Origin: Septoria linicola
Taxonomy: Eukaryota; Ascomycota; Dothideomycetes; Mycosphaerellales; Mycosphaerellaceae
Direction: 5' to 3'
DNA length: 64,000 nucleotides
Assembly (NCBI GenBank): GCA_024114885.1
Contig: CP099418.1
Location: forward strand, 1,984,001 to 2,048,000
Position 1 is the first letter of the stretch. Each line of letters opens with the position of its first letter. Below, piece by piece: positions 20,915 through 31,686 of this stretch. Made by a program: the position numbers and the translations under genes. The notes under the pieces are model-generated. The model did not search any database. It was not told the DNA's origin and saw only the letters and a list, made by a program, of their open reading frames with translations.

Positions 20915-22647
20915 ATGGGCGGCCAGAAAAGCACAAATGCTTCTATCCAAGCCTACCTCACACCTGTGACATCGCCAGTCAAGTCTCGCGCAGCGGAAGC
21001 TTCGGTGGGCGATGGCTTCAGCCCTCAGGAATTGCAAGAGGCGCTTGCACCGCAGAATTCGTCCGAGAACTGGCATCCAGGTAGAATCATTCCCTCTGAT
21101 ACGAAGAAGCATGTTCTGACAACTCAAGACTTCGAATACGCCGACATGGAGATTAGCGATCTGGTTGCCGGACCGAAAGCTGTGACTTTCATGGGACGTG
21201 TGGCTAACATTTTCGATGTCGCAAACTCTCCGCGTACACCACGCTCAGCCAAAGGCTGTGTCAAGATCTGTGTCAAGGATGGGAGCGGTGCGATCACAGT
21301 CCGCCTGTGGTATGCGACACGCCTGCCAAGGATTCGTTTGGGATCACTGGTCTCGATTTGGGTCAATCACAGTATGTTCTGACTCGCCACGAGCCTATTC
21401 CTATCTTCAGACTGACACGAGCTAAAGTCAGCAATGGCGAGAACGGCACATTATCAAGCTTGAGTGCGCCACTGTTCGCGTCTCTCTTTCCTGAGCGCGA
21501 CCGCAACTGTCACCTCATGGTACATGTGAACAGCGATGATGGCAAGATGTATCGAACGCCACTGGACTACAGTGAGGGCATGCCAATCAACCGTCTCATG
21601 ACCCTCCAGGCTTTCATGGATGGCGGATACGACGTGGTCGATGCAAAGGTCCTCGTGGTGGTGAAGAGCATTGGTGCCAAGAAGAAAGGTGCGTCGACCT
21701 GCCCTGCCTTCTTCTCGTCACTCTGCTGACCCCTAGTAAGTGACGCGCAAGGACGACAGTGTCACCGAGAACATCAATGTGCTAGTTCAAGACGACACTG
21801 GCGAAGCCACATTCGGCTTATGGGGCACGTCAGCTTGTTCTCCTGTCGCAGGCCTGGCCTCTGAAGAAAGCGAGCCGAGGACAAAAGTAGTACGAGAGGG
21901 ATGGAAGCCAGGTGAGACTGTTCTGCTCGTGCAAGCACCCGGCTGCAAAATTGGACGAACTGTAAGCTGCGACCAAAGGGCCTAGGATGTACACGCTGAA
22001 GCTTACCTTCTTAGATCTATCTCAGCCTTACTTCCGCCACCGTCATCGACGTGGATCCTGCCATTCCTGACGCAACGTGGCTCCGTCGCTGGTCTCTCCG
22101 ACTCCGAGTCCGGGAGGCTATCAACCCTGCTTTCCCTTCAGACGTTTTCGATGCCGATCTCGTTCGTCGAGGTTCTGTCCGCTGTCTCTTCACAATCGCT
22201 GATCTGGACGAATTTGCCCGCTGTGCACCATCCGAGACTTTCCAAGGCTACCTCAGCCTCGTCATCACAGAGTTCAAGCTACTGGAATACTGGAAACGTC
22301 AGATGTTGCTATCCGGGGAGTGTTGCAATATCCCGATCTACGCGAACTCGCTCAGTGGAATCTGCAAAGGCTGCGATGCAGAAGTCAGTCTGCGCATCAA
22401 CGCACGGATCATCGGGCAGGTCGTGGACGAGACGGCAGCCATATCTTGCGGGAAGCTACTACTCAGGCCCGAAGCATGGCACGACTTACTGGGTCGCGGG
22501 CCCGAGGACTTGCTCAGGCTAACGTACGACGAGGTCAAATACTTGGCCGATCGAGTGCTGTTTACCAGAGTGACTATGCTATTTGGCTGGACGGGGGACG
22601 AGACCAAAGCTGGCGGTAGGATCTGTGTAATGGGAATCGAGTCTTGA
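20915..22647 (+). CDS. RPA1-like OB-fold ssDNA-binding protein, possibly MEIOB-type
   Basis: Four exons (20915-21371, 21428-21688, 21741-21961, 22015-22647) give 523 aa. Introns are 56, 52 and 53 nt with branch sites ACTGAC, TGCTGAC and CGCTGA. Frame fixes the acceptors at 21427 (TAAAG) and 21740 (GTAAG), both beside a second AG. Successive beta-rich segments look like OB folds: SDLVAGPKAVTFMGRVANIF..., DVVDAKVLVVVKSIG... with VLVQDDTGEATFGLWG, and a C-terminal OB with cysteines (GECCN...CKGC...C) resembling the zinc-ribbon of RPA1 DBD-C. Overall order resembles RPA1 and its meiotic relative MEIOB. The normal RPA1 N-terminal protein-interaction domain is missing. The first ~20 residues (STNASIQAYLTP) resemble a PIP-box-like tail. 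Role in ssDNA handling, perhaps meiotic, is inference. Confidence 0.72.
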
Positions 22648-23143
22648 GATGTGTATCCATGTGAGGTGTGTGTATCTAAGACAGAGGGTGTGGACTGGAA
22701 GTCGTTATATATGCAACTGAGATCATGCAACCGAAACACTGGGCCAACATCATCAGCATGGTCTCTGCACCTGGGTCCAGCTTGCTTGACTTGCCTTTCC
22801 TGCTTGACAATGTGTACTCGACTCGAAGCATACATATGATGATTCGACCGTCCAGGACTTTGCCTCGAAACCCCAATATAGAAGTACACTTCACGTAAGA
22901 GTCGACTCAAGCTTGATAGTACCAGATCACGAATTTGGTCGTCAATGCATGCGATGAATTGCTACTGAAATGCTTTCCGAAAGAGTCGAGCTCCACGTTT
23001 GCTGCAGCCACCAGGGCAGGGCACTTGCCTCGATTCTTCATCCTAAACCGCTCACTCTGGGGTATTTCCTTCTGATCAACGCCCGACACCAATCATGCTC
23101 CGAAATCGCGTCACAATGCCTTATCTCAACGACGTACCGCAGG
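22648..23143. other. intergenic region between convergent genes
   Basis: The 3' flanks of the OB-fold gene and the small disordered protein gene. No further feature is seen. Confidence 0.4.
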
Positions 23144-23725
23144 TCACCTTGTGCTCTGCCTCGTGGTTGCCTCCGGACCTCGTAGCCTCTGCATTTCAGC
23201 CTTCATCATCCTCTCCGCTACATCCGACGGCGTGGCTGAGTTGTTGACGCTTCGTGCGCCTGCAATCAAATAACCTTCGTCTCCCTCCAGCTCAAGCGGC
23301 GTGACTGGTCCTGGGCTGCCTAGAGGTTGCAAGCGGGGGCTGGTAGGCTTTCCGGCACTGGCTGTAAGGAAGTCGCGCTGGTGGAAGTACAGTTGTTTCT
23401 GTGCCTCGCTGTACATCCGCTGATATGCTCTTGGCGAGATTGGTGGTTGTGGCGAAGATACATGTGAGTTGCCATCCGGCGTCGATTGCGCGCTGCTTTG
23501 TCCCGAGGGAAAGTTTGCTGGATGGAACCTTGGAAGTGAAGGGAGCCGTAATGGGTTGTTCGGTGAGCGTCGTTGCTGCTGCACCTGGTGCTGGCTACTA
23601 TTTGCCCGTGGATGCATTGACCGTTGCTGTGGAGGCTGGAGACTGTCGAAATGGCCGGCTTGCTTGTGTCCTGGCGATAGCGGCGATGTGGGCCTCATGG
23701 CAGGCGAGCTGCGTGGCGAAGGCAT
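23144..23725 (-). CDS. small Ser/Pro-rich conserved fungal protein
   Basis: A single exon of 193 aa when started at MPSPRSSPAMRPTSPLSPG. The frame continues upstream to an ATG at 23950, but that extension is composed of unrelated Cys/Thr-rich sequence, so I chose the internal start. The protein is Pro/Ser/Gln-rich with conserved-looking blocks: LRLPSLPRFHPANFPS, SPRAYQRMYSEAQKQLYFHQ and PRLQPLGSPGPVTPLELEGD. These blocks match, from memory, an uncharacterised family widespread in Pezizomycotina. It is probably mostly disordered with one short helix around the QRMYSEAQKQLYFHQRDFL block. Function is unknown. Confidence 0.7.
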   Translation of the reverse strand: MPSPRSSPAMRPTSPLSPGHKQAGHFDSLQPPQQRSMHPRANSSQHQVQQQRRSPNNPLRLPSLPRFHPANFPSGQSSAQSTPDGNSHVSSPQPPISPRAYQRMYSEAQKQLYFHQRDFLTASAGKPTSPRLQPLGSPGPVTPLELEGDEGYLIAGARSVNNSATPSDVAERMMKAEMQRLRGPEATTRQSTR

Positions 23726-25179
23726 CGTGTGTGGCAAGCTTTGTGTAGTCGTGTTTGTGGTTCGAGAGCACGTCGAATTCGAAAGGTGGTGGAGCTTTGT
23801 AGTTGCGCTGGCGGACATGCAGTCACGAGATGGCCAGTCAAAGGGCAGTGTCGTTGCACAAAGCAAATGCCCGCAGTTCTCTTGTAGGTGGAGAATCAGT
23901 GGGTCCAACAATCGTGTTGCACAACCTGGTCCTTTTGTCTGTTCTGACAATCGGCTTTCAGTCCGAGATATGTGATTGGTATGGAGTGAGTGTTATTCTT
24001 GCTTGATGTTGGGAGTGTATCGCGTGTTGGTCTTGGAGATGAATGAACGTGGTAAGAACAGCAAGAGTGAGGTATAGTGGCCCGCTTCTTCTGTGTCACG
24101 CTCGGAGTTGTGATCCGTTGACAGATCTTTACTCTTATTAGTTCGTGGTGGACCCTTGAAGTCGCTACTTTCAATCTAATGCGCGTCGGAATGAGATCCT
24201 TGCAGTGTCCTTGCAGCGTCTCCAGAGTGTCAGGTCTGCAGGTGCATCGGGGCGGGGCCAGTGTACTTGACTAAAGCGAACATGAGTGCGTCTTGATTCA
24301 TGCATTGGGCCTACTGGCGGATCATGCCTAGGCATTCCAGTGCAGCGACTTCGTGATGATGGAATGACGAGATTGTTGCCCTCGGACGCTAACCCCACAG
24401 ACACTTGCAGAAGGATTTTTCGATTTTGCACAAATGCATTATGAGCTGCGCGGCTATGGCGGCTGGCGGGACTGCGTCTTTACGGCCATTGATACGATGT
24501 AAAGCTGTCTCTACACGGTCTGACGAACACTTCTGCACAATTCACCCGGCGCATACACCTCACAGCGAAGAATGAATGTGGCAAATGCTCATTGCTTCGC
24601 TTGCACTTCGCCATTCCATGCGCACAATCGACGGTGACGTTCAATTTCATGCTGTCTTCTGGGCCGCTCGGCAACTTTGATGCTGTACCACAGTGGCACA
24701 GACGTCTAGACGCTTCCTAGTCAGTGCGAACGCCCGTTGTGGTCGTCCGCGGCCAGCAAGGCTGGCTGAGAGGCACGATGTCTCGCAGCCTCAGTGGCGT
24801 ACCTCGGCGGCCAGCCTTTCGTGAAGTTAGCCCAAATATGGCGCAGTCAGTGCGCTACTTTGGAAACAGCGAACGATATGCATGTATTCGTCGCGAGACG
24901 CGTTCTTTCTTTCCCAATGATGACCTGCGAGTGAATACGAGTGTAGCAGCTAACTGTCCACGACGATGCAGCATCATGCCAGCTCTCTGGACAGCAGCCG
25001 TAGGTCAGATGTCATTGCCGCTAAGCGTCATGAGACATGAGCCGCCAAAACTTAAAGCAAGCCACGACCGCTGCCCGATCACTGTATCCTGGTGTGACAC
25101 AAGCTTGGCTATGTGCCGTTGATTATCCGACGGCTTCATGATCACCGTACTACGATCCCGATCACTATGTCGTCGTATC
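23726..25179. other. 1.45-kb intergenic region
   Basis: It contains the promoter of the small disordered protein gene (to the left) and the 3' flank of the F-box gene. Several short open frames such as 24724-25122 plus were inspected; none has motifs or biased composition supporting a gene. Confidence 0.4.
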
Positions 25180-26408
25180 TCACGAAGTTGAATCATCATC
25201 CGCGCCTGCCAACCCTGATATGAAGTCCTTGAGATCCGGTATGGTCTGTCGGGAGTCCCTCGCTATGGTTTCAAAGTCAGCATGGAGAGGATGATGGGGA
25301 ACAGGCTCGACTGACCGACTCGTGCAGCTGTGCGGTACTGCTCAATATGTTGCCTTCGCAGCTTCTTGTCCTTGAGCTCTCTCTCACGAATCTCTTCTTT
25401 GATCCTCTTCTCAACCAGTAAAGGGTCATCTTCTTTTAGTTCCACAGTGCCGCGAAATGAAACTTCATTCTTGACCTCGCCTGTTTCGTCGTCAAGCATG
25501 AAAACTTCCGCATTCTGGCAGTATTTGTGAAGGTCTAGCATCTCATTCGTCTTGTCGAGGAGGTCACCGATCGTGAGACCTTTCTCGTTTCGTACAACAG
25601 CAGATGGTCGATCGTGATCATCCGTATGGTGGTTGAAGTTGTACCGGCAGCATTCCACGTATGTGTTCATCTCCTTGATTGGTGGTTGGCATACGTACCT
25701 GAAAATAGTGGAGAAGGTCAGCAGTCTTTAAGACAAAATGGTTTTCTGAGTGATGGCTGGACCGTACATTTTCCTTATCCTGGTGCCACACTTTCCTGGC
25801 ATGGCGTAATAGTCTGTGCTGCTGGCGAAATCGGCCTTGAAAAGGATCTCATTTCCTGGTATGGTCTCTTCACGACTAGAGAGGCCGCGATGCGTGCTGA
25901 ATCCGGATCTCGTGCCAAAGCCGGGCAGCACCTCGCCGCAGATTCGTCCTTGAAAGACATTTTGAAAGTAGCCATCCACGGTGTCTGGCCGCAAGGACAG
26001 CTGTCGCTGTAAGTTTGCTGAAGATTCGATCGCGCTATGCCATTGGCGATTTACGCGGTATGATTTGAGAAGTTCAAGCACGGGCAACTTGCTCAGAATG
26101 AGCTCCAGTAATTCTGGCACATCGAATACTCTTTGAGCAAGTTCACGAGCGCCATCAGGGCAACGTTCAGCGTACAGTGAAGGTCTTCCTGTGTTTCGTA
26201 GATGGCCATCGAGGCCTGCAGCACTGCTTTGTGCTTGCTTGAGTACTGCTCGAAGTATGGCACTACTGACGCTGGCACTGGAATCTGCGAGGTTTGACAG
26301 ACGCTTCAGTGCGGCATCTAGGTTCGCCTGATGGTCTAGCGCCGCACGCATCTCATCATCTCTCTGCTTGAATCTTTGCCGCCAATCTGCCATGCTCACC
26401 GGAGACAT
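25180..26408 (-). CDS. F-box domain protein
   Basis: Three exons (26408-25768, 25698-25316, 25262-25180) give 368 aa. The first ATG in frame is 26408; the frame is open to a GTG at 26480. An N-terminal helical region is followed by an F-box: VFDVPELLELILSKLPVLEL then LKSYRVNRQWHSAIESS. Exon joining restores IRKMY-VCQPPIKEM, a block usual just after the F-box region in fungal F-box proteins (R-x-M-x-x-x-Q-P-P). The C-terminus is acidic. Such proteins act as substrate receptors of SCF ubiquitin ligases; the target is unknown. Intron 1 (69 nt) has the weak donor GTACGG and intron 2 (53 nt) GTCAGT, so exon edges are less certain than the identity. Confidence 0.75.
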
Positions 26409-26977
26409 TGCAACGGCCAGTGAGGGCTGTGGACTGCCTCTGACAGCCGGGAGTGAACTCGCGTACGTTGCTGTCACCACGTAGAGTGGGCGTGCGCGGC
26501 GGTTGTAAAAGTCAACGCAGGTGCCAATAAAGGCACTTGTCGTATTAGTCAGGCACCAAGTGGGGCAGATCTACGCGAACAACATAGTCACGACACATAA
26601 ACTTGCGACAGTGCACAACGAGCCTTTCACGTTCAAAGCAGACAAGAAATGATGGAACGATAGGGTCAGCTGGCTTTCCGCGATTGAAGTCCGCCACGAC
26701 TGCTGGAGTCGTCGTCCCCACGGGCACTGGTCATAGGAGAACATAGCACGGAACCGACGGACTATGAGCGCATGCTCGGAACTGAGACGCGGATATGCGT
26801 GTCGCTGGTGTTTCTCATTCCATTAGGCTATCTGAGCCCGGGTATCTATCGTGCAGGCGTTCATCGCGCCTCATCATTTAGAGCATTTCGAATGTCCTTG
26901 ATCTTCCCTTTCCCCTTTTGAACGCTAAAACAGTGCAAATGCCGCCAATACGTTTGATTAGCACGGTCTGCTTGTGC
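26409..26977. other. intergenic region
   Basis: The F-box promoter and the DBP5 3' flank. Nothing else is recognised. Confidence 0.4.
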
Positions 26978-28591
26978 TCAGGACATGTCAAAATCGACCG
27001 CATTGCGGGAGTTCTTCATGATAAGCTTGATTGTGTGTTCCACATTGTCCCAGTCGCTGGTGTCAAGCTTAGTGGGCTCCACGCCGAAATGCTTGCAGAT
27101 AGCCATCAGGCCCTGCCAACTCTTGCGGTCGTGCACGAAAGTGAGAGCAGCTCCAGTGCGACCAAAACGACCTGTGCGACCAATGCGGTGCAAGTATGTC
27201 TCGAAGTCTGGCTGGCCATCCACAGTCTCCGGGATGTCGTAGTTGACGACCATTGTGACGGTCGAGACATCGATACCACGCGCCAAGACGTTGGTAGCAA
27301 TCAGAACCTTGGCCTCGCCCTCACGAAATTTCCTAAAAGTATCGTCACGCTCGGCTCCTTCTTTTGCTCCCGTCAACGAAGCCACATTGTGGCCCTCGGC
27401 AGTCATTCTCCGCTCAATCTCAATCGCGGTGTCGCGACGCTTGACGAAGATGACCGACGATCCGATGGTCATCAAGCCATAGAATTTGATGAGAGCGGCG
27501 TACTTCTCCTCGTCATTCTGGCAGTCGAGATACATCTGCTTGATGCCGCGGACTGAAAGCTCCTCGACCTGGAGCGTAATCATATTGGACTTCGGTGCGA
27601 ACTGCTCGGCGAAGGCAAGCACGTCAGGTGGGAAGGTGGCAGAGAACAGCACAATTTGTGCAGTCTTCGGCAACTGCTGCTTGACCCGCTTGCACTGATC
27701 ACCCATGCCCTGCATGTCCAACATGTTGTCTGCCTCGTCTAGGGTGAGGATCTTGATGCCCCGCGCGTCGAGCTGCCGACGCTTCAACTGTTCCATGACG
27801 GTTCCTGGGGTGCCCACGACGACCTGAGCTTCCACCTGCTGACCGCGTGTTGCAGGGTCTGGAACAGCCTCGAAGATCTTCAGTCCCTTGTCTTCCAGCA
27901 TGGCGCCCATGAGCGTGGCCACGCCAGCGATCTGCTTAGCCAATTCGCGGGTGGGGGCGAGGACTAGAGCCTGTGGCTTCTTCGAGGCAGGGTCAATGCG
28001 CTGAAGCATGTTGAGGACAAATGCGGCTGTCTTGCCTGTGCCAGATTGCGACTGTCCAATGAAATTTTGTGCGGGGTCCTTGAGCAGCAGTGGCAGAGCA
28101 CGCTCCTGAATCTTGGATGGCTTGCTGAAGCTCATGATGGCAAGACTGCGTTGCAGCTCCTCTCGCCTGGTGCCGTCTAGTCAGTGTCACGCATCTCTCG
28201 TCACAGTCGGTAGCACTCACAGATTCAGCTCCTCGAACGTCTTTACTGAGTAGAGCGGATTGTTTGGATCCTCTTGCAGATCTGCCAGCTTGACATTGAC
28301 GTCGAATTCGGGCTCATCCAGACCCTTTGAGCCTGCGAGCCAGGCGGTGGCTCCGTCCGTCTGTGCATTCTCCAGGTCGCTTTTTGTGGCGGCGGCGGTG
28401 TCGCCGCCCGACTTGCTGCCCGAAGCAGTCACTGTCGAGTCATCCTCATCTGACCATCTGAAGCCAGCGCCGGCGGGCGAGAAGGCAGTGGCGCCAGGGT
28501 TGGGCTTTGTGCCGTTGGCGGGCTTTTCGTCTTTCAGGTTCAGACTGTCGAGTTTCGCGACGTCTGGCTCGGTGGGGGTGGAGGACGACAT
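26978..28591 (-). CDS. DBP5: DEAD-box ATP-dependent RNA helicase Dbp5
   Basis: Exon 1 (28591-28221) and exon 2 (28166-26978) are joined across a 54-nt intron (GTGAGT donor, ACTGACTAG branch region, CACCAG acceptor), giving 519 aa. The join reads SVKTFEELNL-REELQRSLAI, a Dbp5-specific lead-in. Helicase motifs are complete: Q motif (FSKPSKIQ), I (SQSGTGKT), Ia (PTRELA), Ib (TPGT), II (DEAD), III (SAT), V (ARGID) and VI (HRIGRTGR). The N-terminal ~120 residues are low-complexity with FRWSDEDDSTV. Dbp5 works at the cytoplasmic face of the nuclear pore, activated by Gle1-IP6, to strip Mex67 from exported mRNA, and also acts in translation termination. It shares a 516-bp divergent promoter with BZZ1. 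Confidence 0.95.
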
Positions 28592-29107
28592 GGTGGACGA
28601 TTGTGTCGAGGGAGAGAGGAGGGTGGTGGTAGTGATGGAGGTGCTCGCGCACAGTGAGGCGGACGTCAGTCAAGGACTGAGCCTGAGTGAGAAAGCGAGA
28701 AATGAACTGAGGCGAAGTTTGTTGTTCGCAGTGCCTTCGAGCTTTCTCGACGCTTCAAGCTCACAGACAACAATGGAGGCAAGGGCAGGAAGGACCGCCC
28801 CGCCTGCCGGGATCCGAGCTGCAGATGCCGATGCCGATGCCCCGCGATCAGCAGGCTCGCACGTGCCCGCGGACGTGTGCAACCCAACCTCTCTTCTGTT
28901 TCGTCAGCGAGCTGGGCAAGCTGGTGGCAGGCAGCGGGCTACCAACTTAAGTTAGTCGATAGTGGAGACTTTTGGCCGGATTAACTGACTGCGCCTCGAC
29001 TCTCACTTCTGTATATTGCGCTGCACTGCATTGACTCCCCCCCTCTGTATGGAGAGAATGCCAGAGCGACTGCTGCATGCGTGTCTGTGAGAAGCTGTGC
29101 AGCAACC
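28592..29107. promoter_or_regulatory. divergent promoter, DBP5 / BZZ1
   Basis: The 516 bp between the two ATGs contain a perfect 10-bp palindrome AACTTAAGTT at 28944-28953, 155 bp before the BZZ1 ATG. Related AACTTAA sequences occur in the DSN1/RRP46 and IMP4/UPF1 promoters. Confidence 0.5.
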
Positions 29108-31437
29108 ATGGCCGAGGTGCAGATTGCCCCGTCTTTTGGTGCAGAGCTGAAGGATGGCTTCAAGCCCGTCAATGCGTGGGTCGGCGGTGGCATCGCGTGG
29201 TTGGGCGACATTGAGCAGTTCTACCGCGAGCGCCATGCCATTGAGAAGGAATACAGCGCCAAGTTGGCTGCTCTCGCCAAAAAGTACCACGAGAAGAAGG
29301 CACGCAAGACGAGCAGCCTGAGCGTGGGAGACTCGCCCACAGTGACGCCTGGCTCGCTGGAGAGTGCCTCGATGACCACCTGGACGCAGCACCTGTCCAC
29401 CCTCGAGGGCCGCGCCGCCGAACACGATCGCTTTGCCAACGCCCTCATCGGCCACGTCGCTGAGCCTCTCAAGCATCTCGCCGCAAAGTACGAAGACTTG
29501 CGCAAGTCCCACGCTGAGTATGCTGCTAAGCTCGAGAAGGAGCGCGATGCCAGCTATGCAGATCTGAAGAAGTCGAAGGGAAAGTACGATGGCGTCTGTC
29601 AGGAGGTCGAGAACAAGCGCAAGAAGACAGAGAGCAGCTTTGATCACGGCAAGCAAAAGGCCCAGACAGCTTTCCAGCAGCAGCAGGCCGAGATGCGTAA
29701 CACCAAGAATACCTACCTGATTGCCATCAATGTCACCAACAAGCAAAAAGAACGGTACTATCATGACTATGTGCCCGACCTCCTTGATGTAAGCGTTCAT
29801 CCCGAACTCCTCCACGACCCACATGGCGACCGTTGAATACTGATGTGATAATCACGGCACAGTCATTACAATCGCTCTCGGAGGCGCGGACAACTGCGCT
29901 GAATGGAGTGTGGTTGACTGCAGCATCGATGGAGACGCAGGCCATGAAGAACTCGACCCAGCTGCTGGACCATTTGTCTGCCGAGATTCCGCGTAACAAC
30001 CCGCTGCTGGACAGCATGATGTTCGTCCGACACAATGCCAGTCAGTGGCAGGACCCTCCGGATTTTGTCTTCGAACCAGCTCCAGTATGGCTCGACGACG
30101 ATGTCATGGCTTCCGATCCGATGAGCAAAACTTTTCTCATGAACATTTTGACCAAATCCAAGTCGTCGTTGGGCGAATTGAGACGGGAGTGTGAAGCAAA
30201 ACGGCGAGAAGTAGAGGGCGCCAAGCGAGTCAGGGAGGCGATCCGCGAAGGCAAAGATAAAAGGGACGAGGTCGAAGTCGTGCGAGCACAATTCCACCAG
30301 CAAGAGTTACTCCACGAAGCAGAGCGCAAACGCGTGACTGCAGAGGTGGAGGTAAGTACCATCACTTCTGCAGTTGGCGATGTATCAGTCGGGGCTCGCA
30401 ATCATAGGTTCAAGAACCAGACCTACAAAATCCCAACCAGCTGTGACCTGTGTGGTGACAGACTGTGGGGCCTCAATGCCAAAGGGCTCAGTTGCGAAGA
30501 TTGCGGCTTTACTTGTCACACAAAATGCGAGCTCAAGGTGCCTGCAGACTGTCCTGGAGAGCTCAATAAAGAGCAGAGGAAATCTGCAAAGGCGTCCAGA
30601 CAGGCGGCTGCCCAGGCCGCTCAGGCCGCCCCGCCAGTAGCCACGAGCAATGGCGATGGTGCTCACGACAACACTACGCCCAACTTGCTGCGAAGCGACA
30701 CAATCGGTTCCATGAATACCCTCAGCTCGGGCTACGCGGCGAGTGCGAACCGTAGTGTTTCCGGCATGACTATCAGATCATCCGCAGATGAGCCTACCTC
30801 AGCTGCTTCCGCGGCGCCAACGAGCAAAATCTCCACAGGCAGCACGAGACATCGAGTCATGGCACCTCCTCCGACTTCTTACATCAAGCCAAGTGACGAG
30901 CTCGTGGCGTCTGCGGAGCAGAAAGGTAAAATGCTCTACGCCTATTCAGCCAACGGCGAAGGTGAAATATCCATATCCGAGGGAGAAGATTTCTCACTCG
31001 TTGAAGCAGACGATGGATCCGGTTGGATCAAGGTCAAACCTGGCGGCTTTGGGGCAATTGCGGGCCTTGTTCCAGCATCTTATGCTGAGCTTTTCGCGCC
31101 TGCTGTTCCCTCTAAAGCCTCGCTAGTCCAGCAAGACGATCGACCGGTCAGTGTTGCTGTATCAAACCACTCGACTACATCGCTCGCGGGCAGCGACGAC
31201 GGTGGCGCGAAGAAGAAGAGACAAGGCCCTGCAGTAGCTCCTCGCAGGAGGGGAGGTACCATGAAGAAACACGTCGAAGCACTTTATACATACCAAGCTT
31301 CTGGACCCGGCGAGGTGGACATGGACGAGGGCGAAAGGATGGTCCTGGTCAAGGCTGATGAAGGCGATGGCTGGTGCGAGGTCGAAAGCCGTGCGGGCAA
31401 AGGCGTTGTGCCAGCGAGCTGGGTGAAGGATGTCTGA
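29108..31437 (+). CDS. BZZ1: Bzz1-type F-BAR/C1/SH3 actin-endocytosis protein
   Basis: Exons 29108-29788 and 29863-31437 (74-nt intron, GTAAGC donor, GGCACAG acceptor, phase 0) give 751 aa. The N-terminus is an FCH/F-BAR domain (FGAELKDGFKPVNAWVGGGI through ~270, coiled-coil). A phorbol-ester-type C1 zinc domain lies at about 408-458 (HRFKNQTYKIPTSCDLCG...CHTKC). Two SH3 domains follow at about 583-642 (ALYxYxA-like KMLYAYSANGEGEISISEGE) and 695-751 (VEALYTYQASGPGEVDMDEG), the last ending at the stop. This exact order is diagnostic of Bzz1, which binds Las17/WASP and myosin I to promote Arp2/3 actin polymerisation at endocytic patches. It is divergent from DBP5 and convergent with the acyl-CoA ligase gene. 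Confidence 0.94.
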
Positions 31438-31686
31438 AAGTGGAGCGCGAAAAGTATGTATCAGCGGCATTTGTGCAGCATATATTTCTCAGCATAGCGA
31501 ACGGATGCAGAGGATAGAGGCTCTGGAGACGACAGGAATATCATGCTCGTGAAAGAGCGTATGTATGGAGGTTCTAGGCATCATAAAAGTCGATGCAGCG
31601 CCGTTGCTCATGCTTTATGCTCCCTTGTTTCTTATGCTCCGAACCGTGCTTGCAGATGTTGCTCTTTTGGATTTCAACTCTCCAAC

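Noticed and set aside
29003..29824. 273-codon open frame antisense to BZZ1
   Set aside because: It mirrors the F-BAR coding sequence; hydrophobic Leu-rich composition is the usual product of reading Glu/Lys-rich coiled coil backwards.
30352..30407. Intron-like segment in BZZ1 (GTAAGT donor, CATAG acceptor, 56 nt)
   Set aside because: Removing it would shift the frame and delete ITSAVGDVSVGARNH, a block leading into the C1 domain that the family keeps; no branch site is visible. Treated as a decoy.
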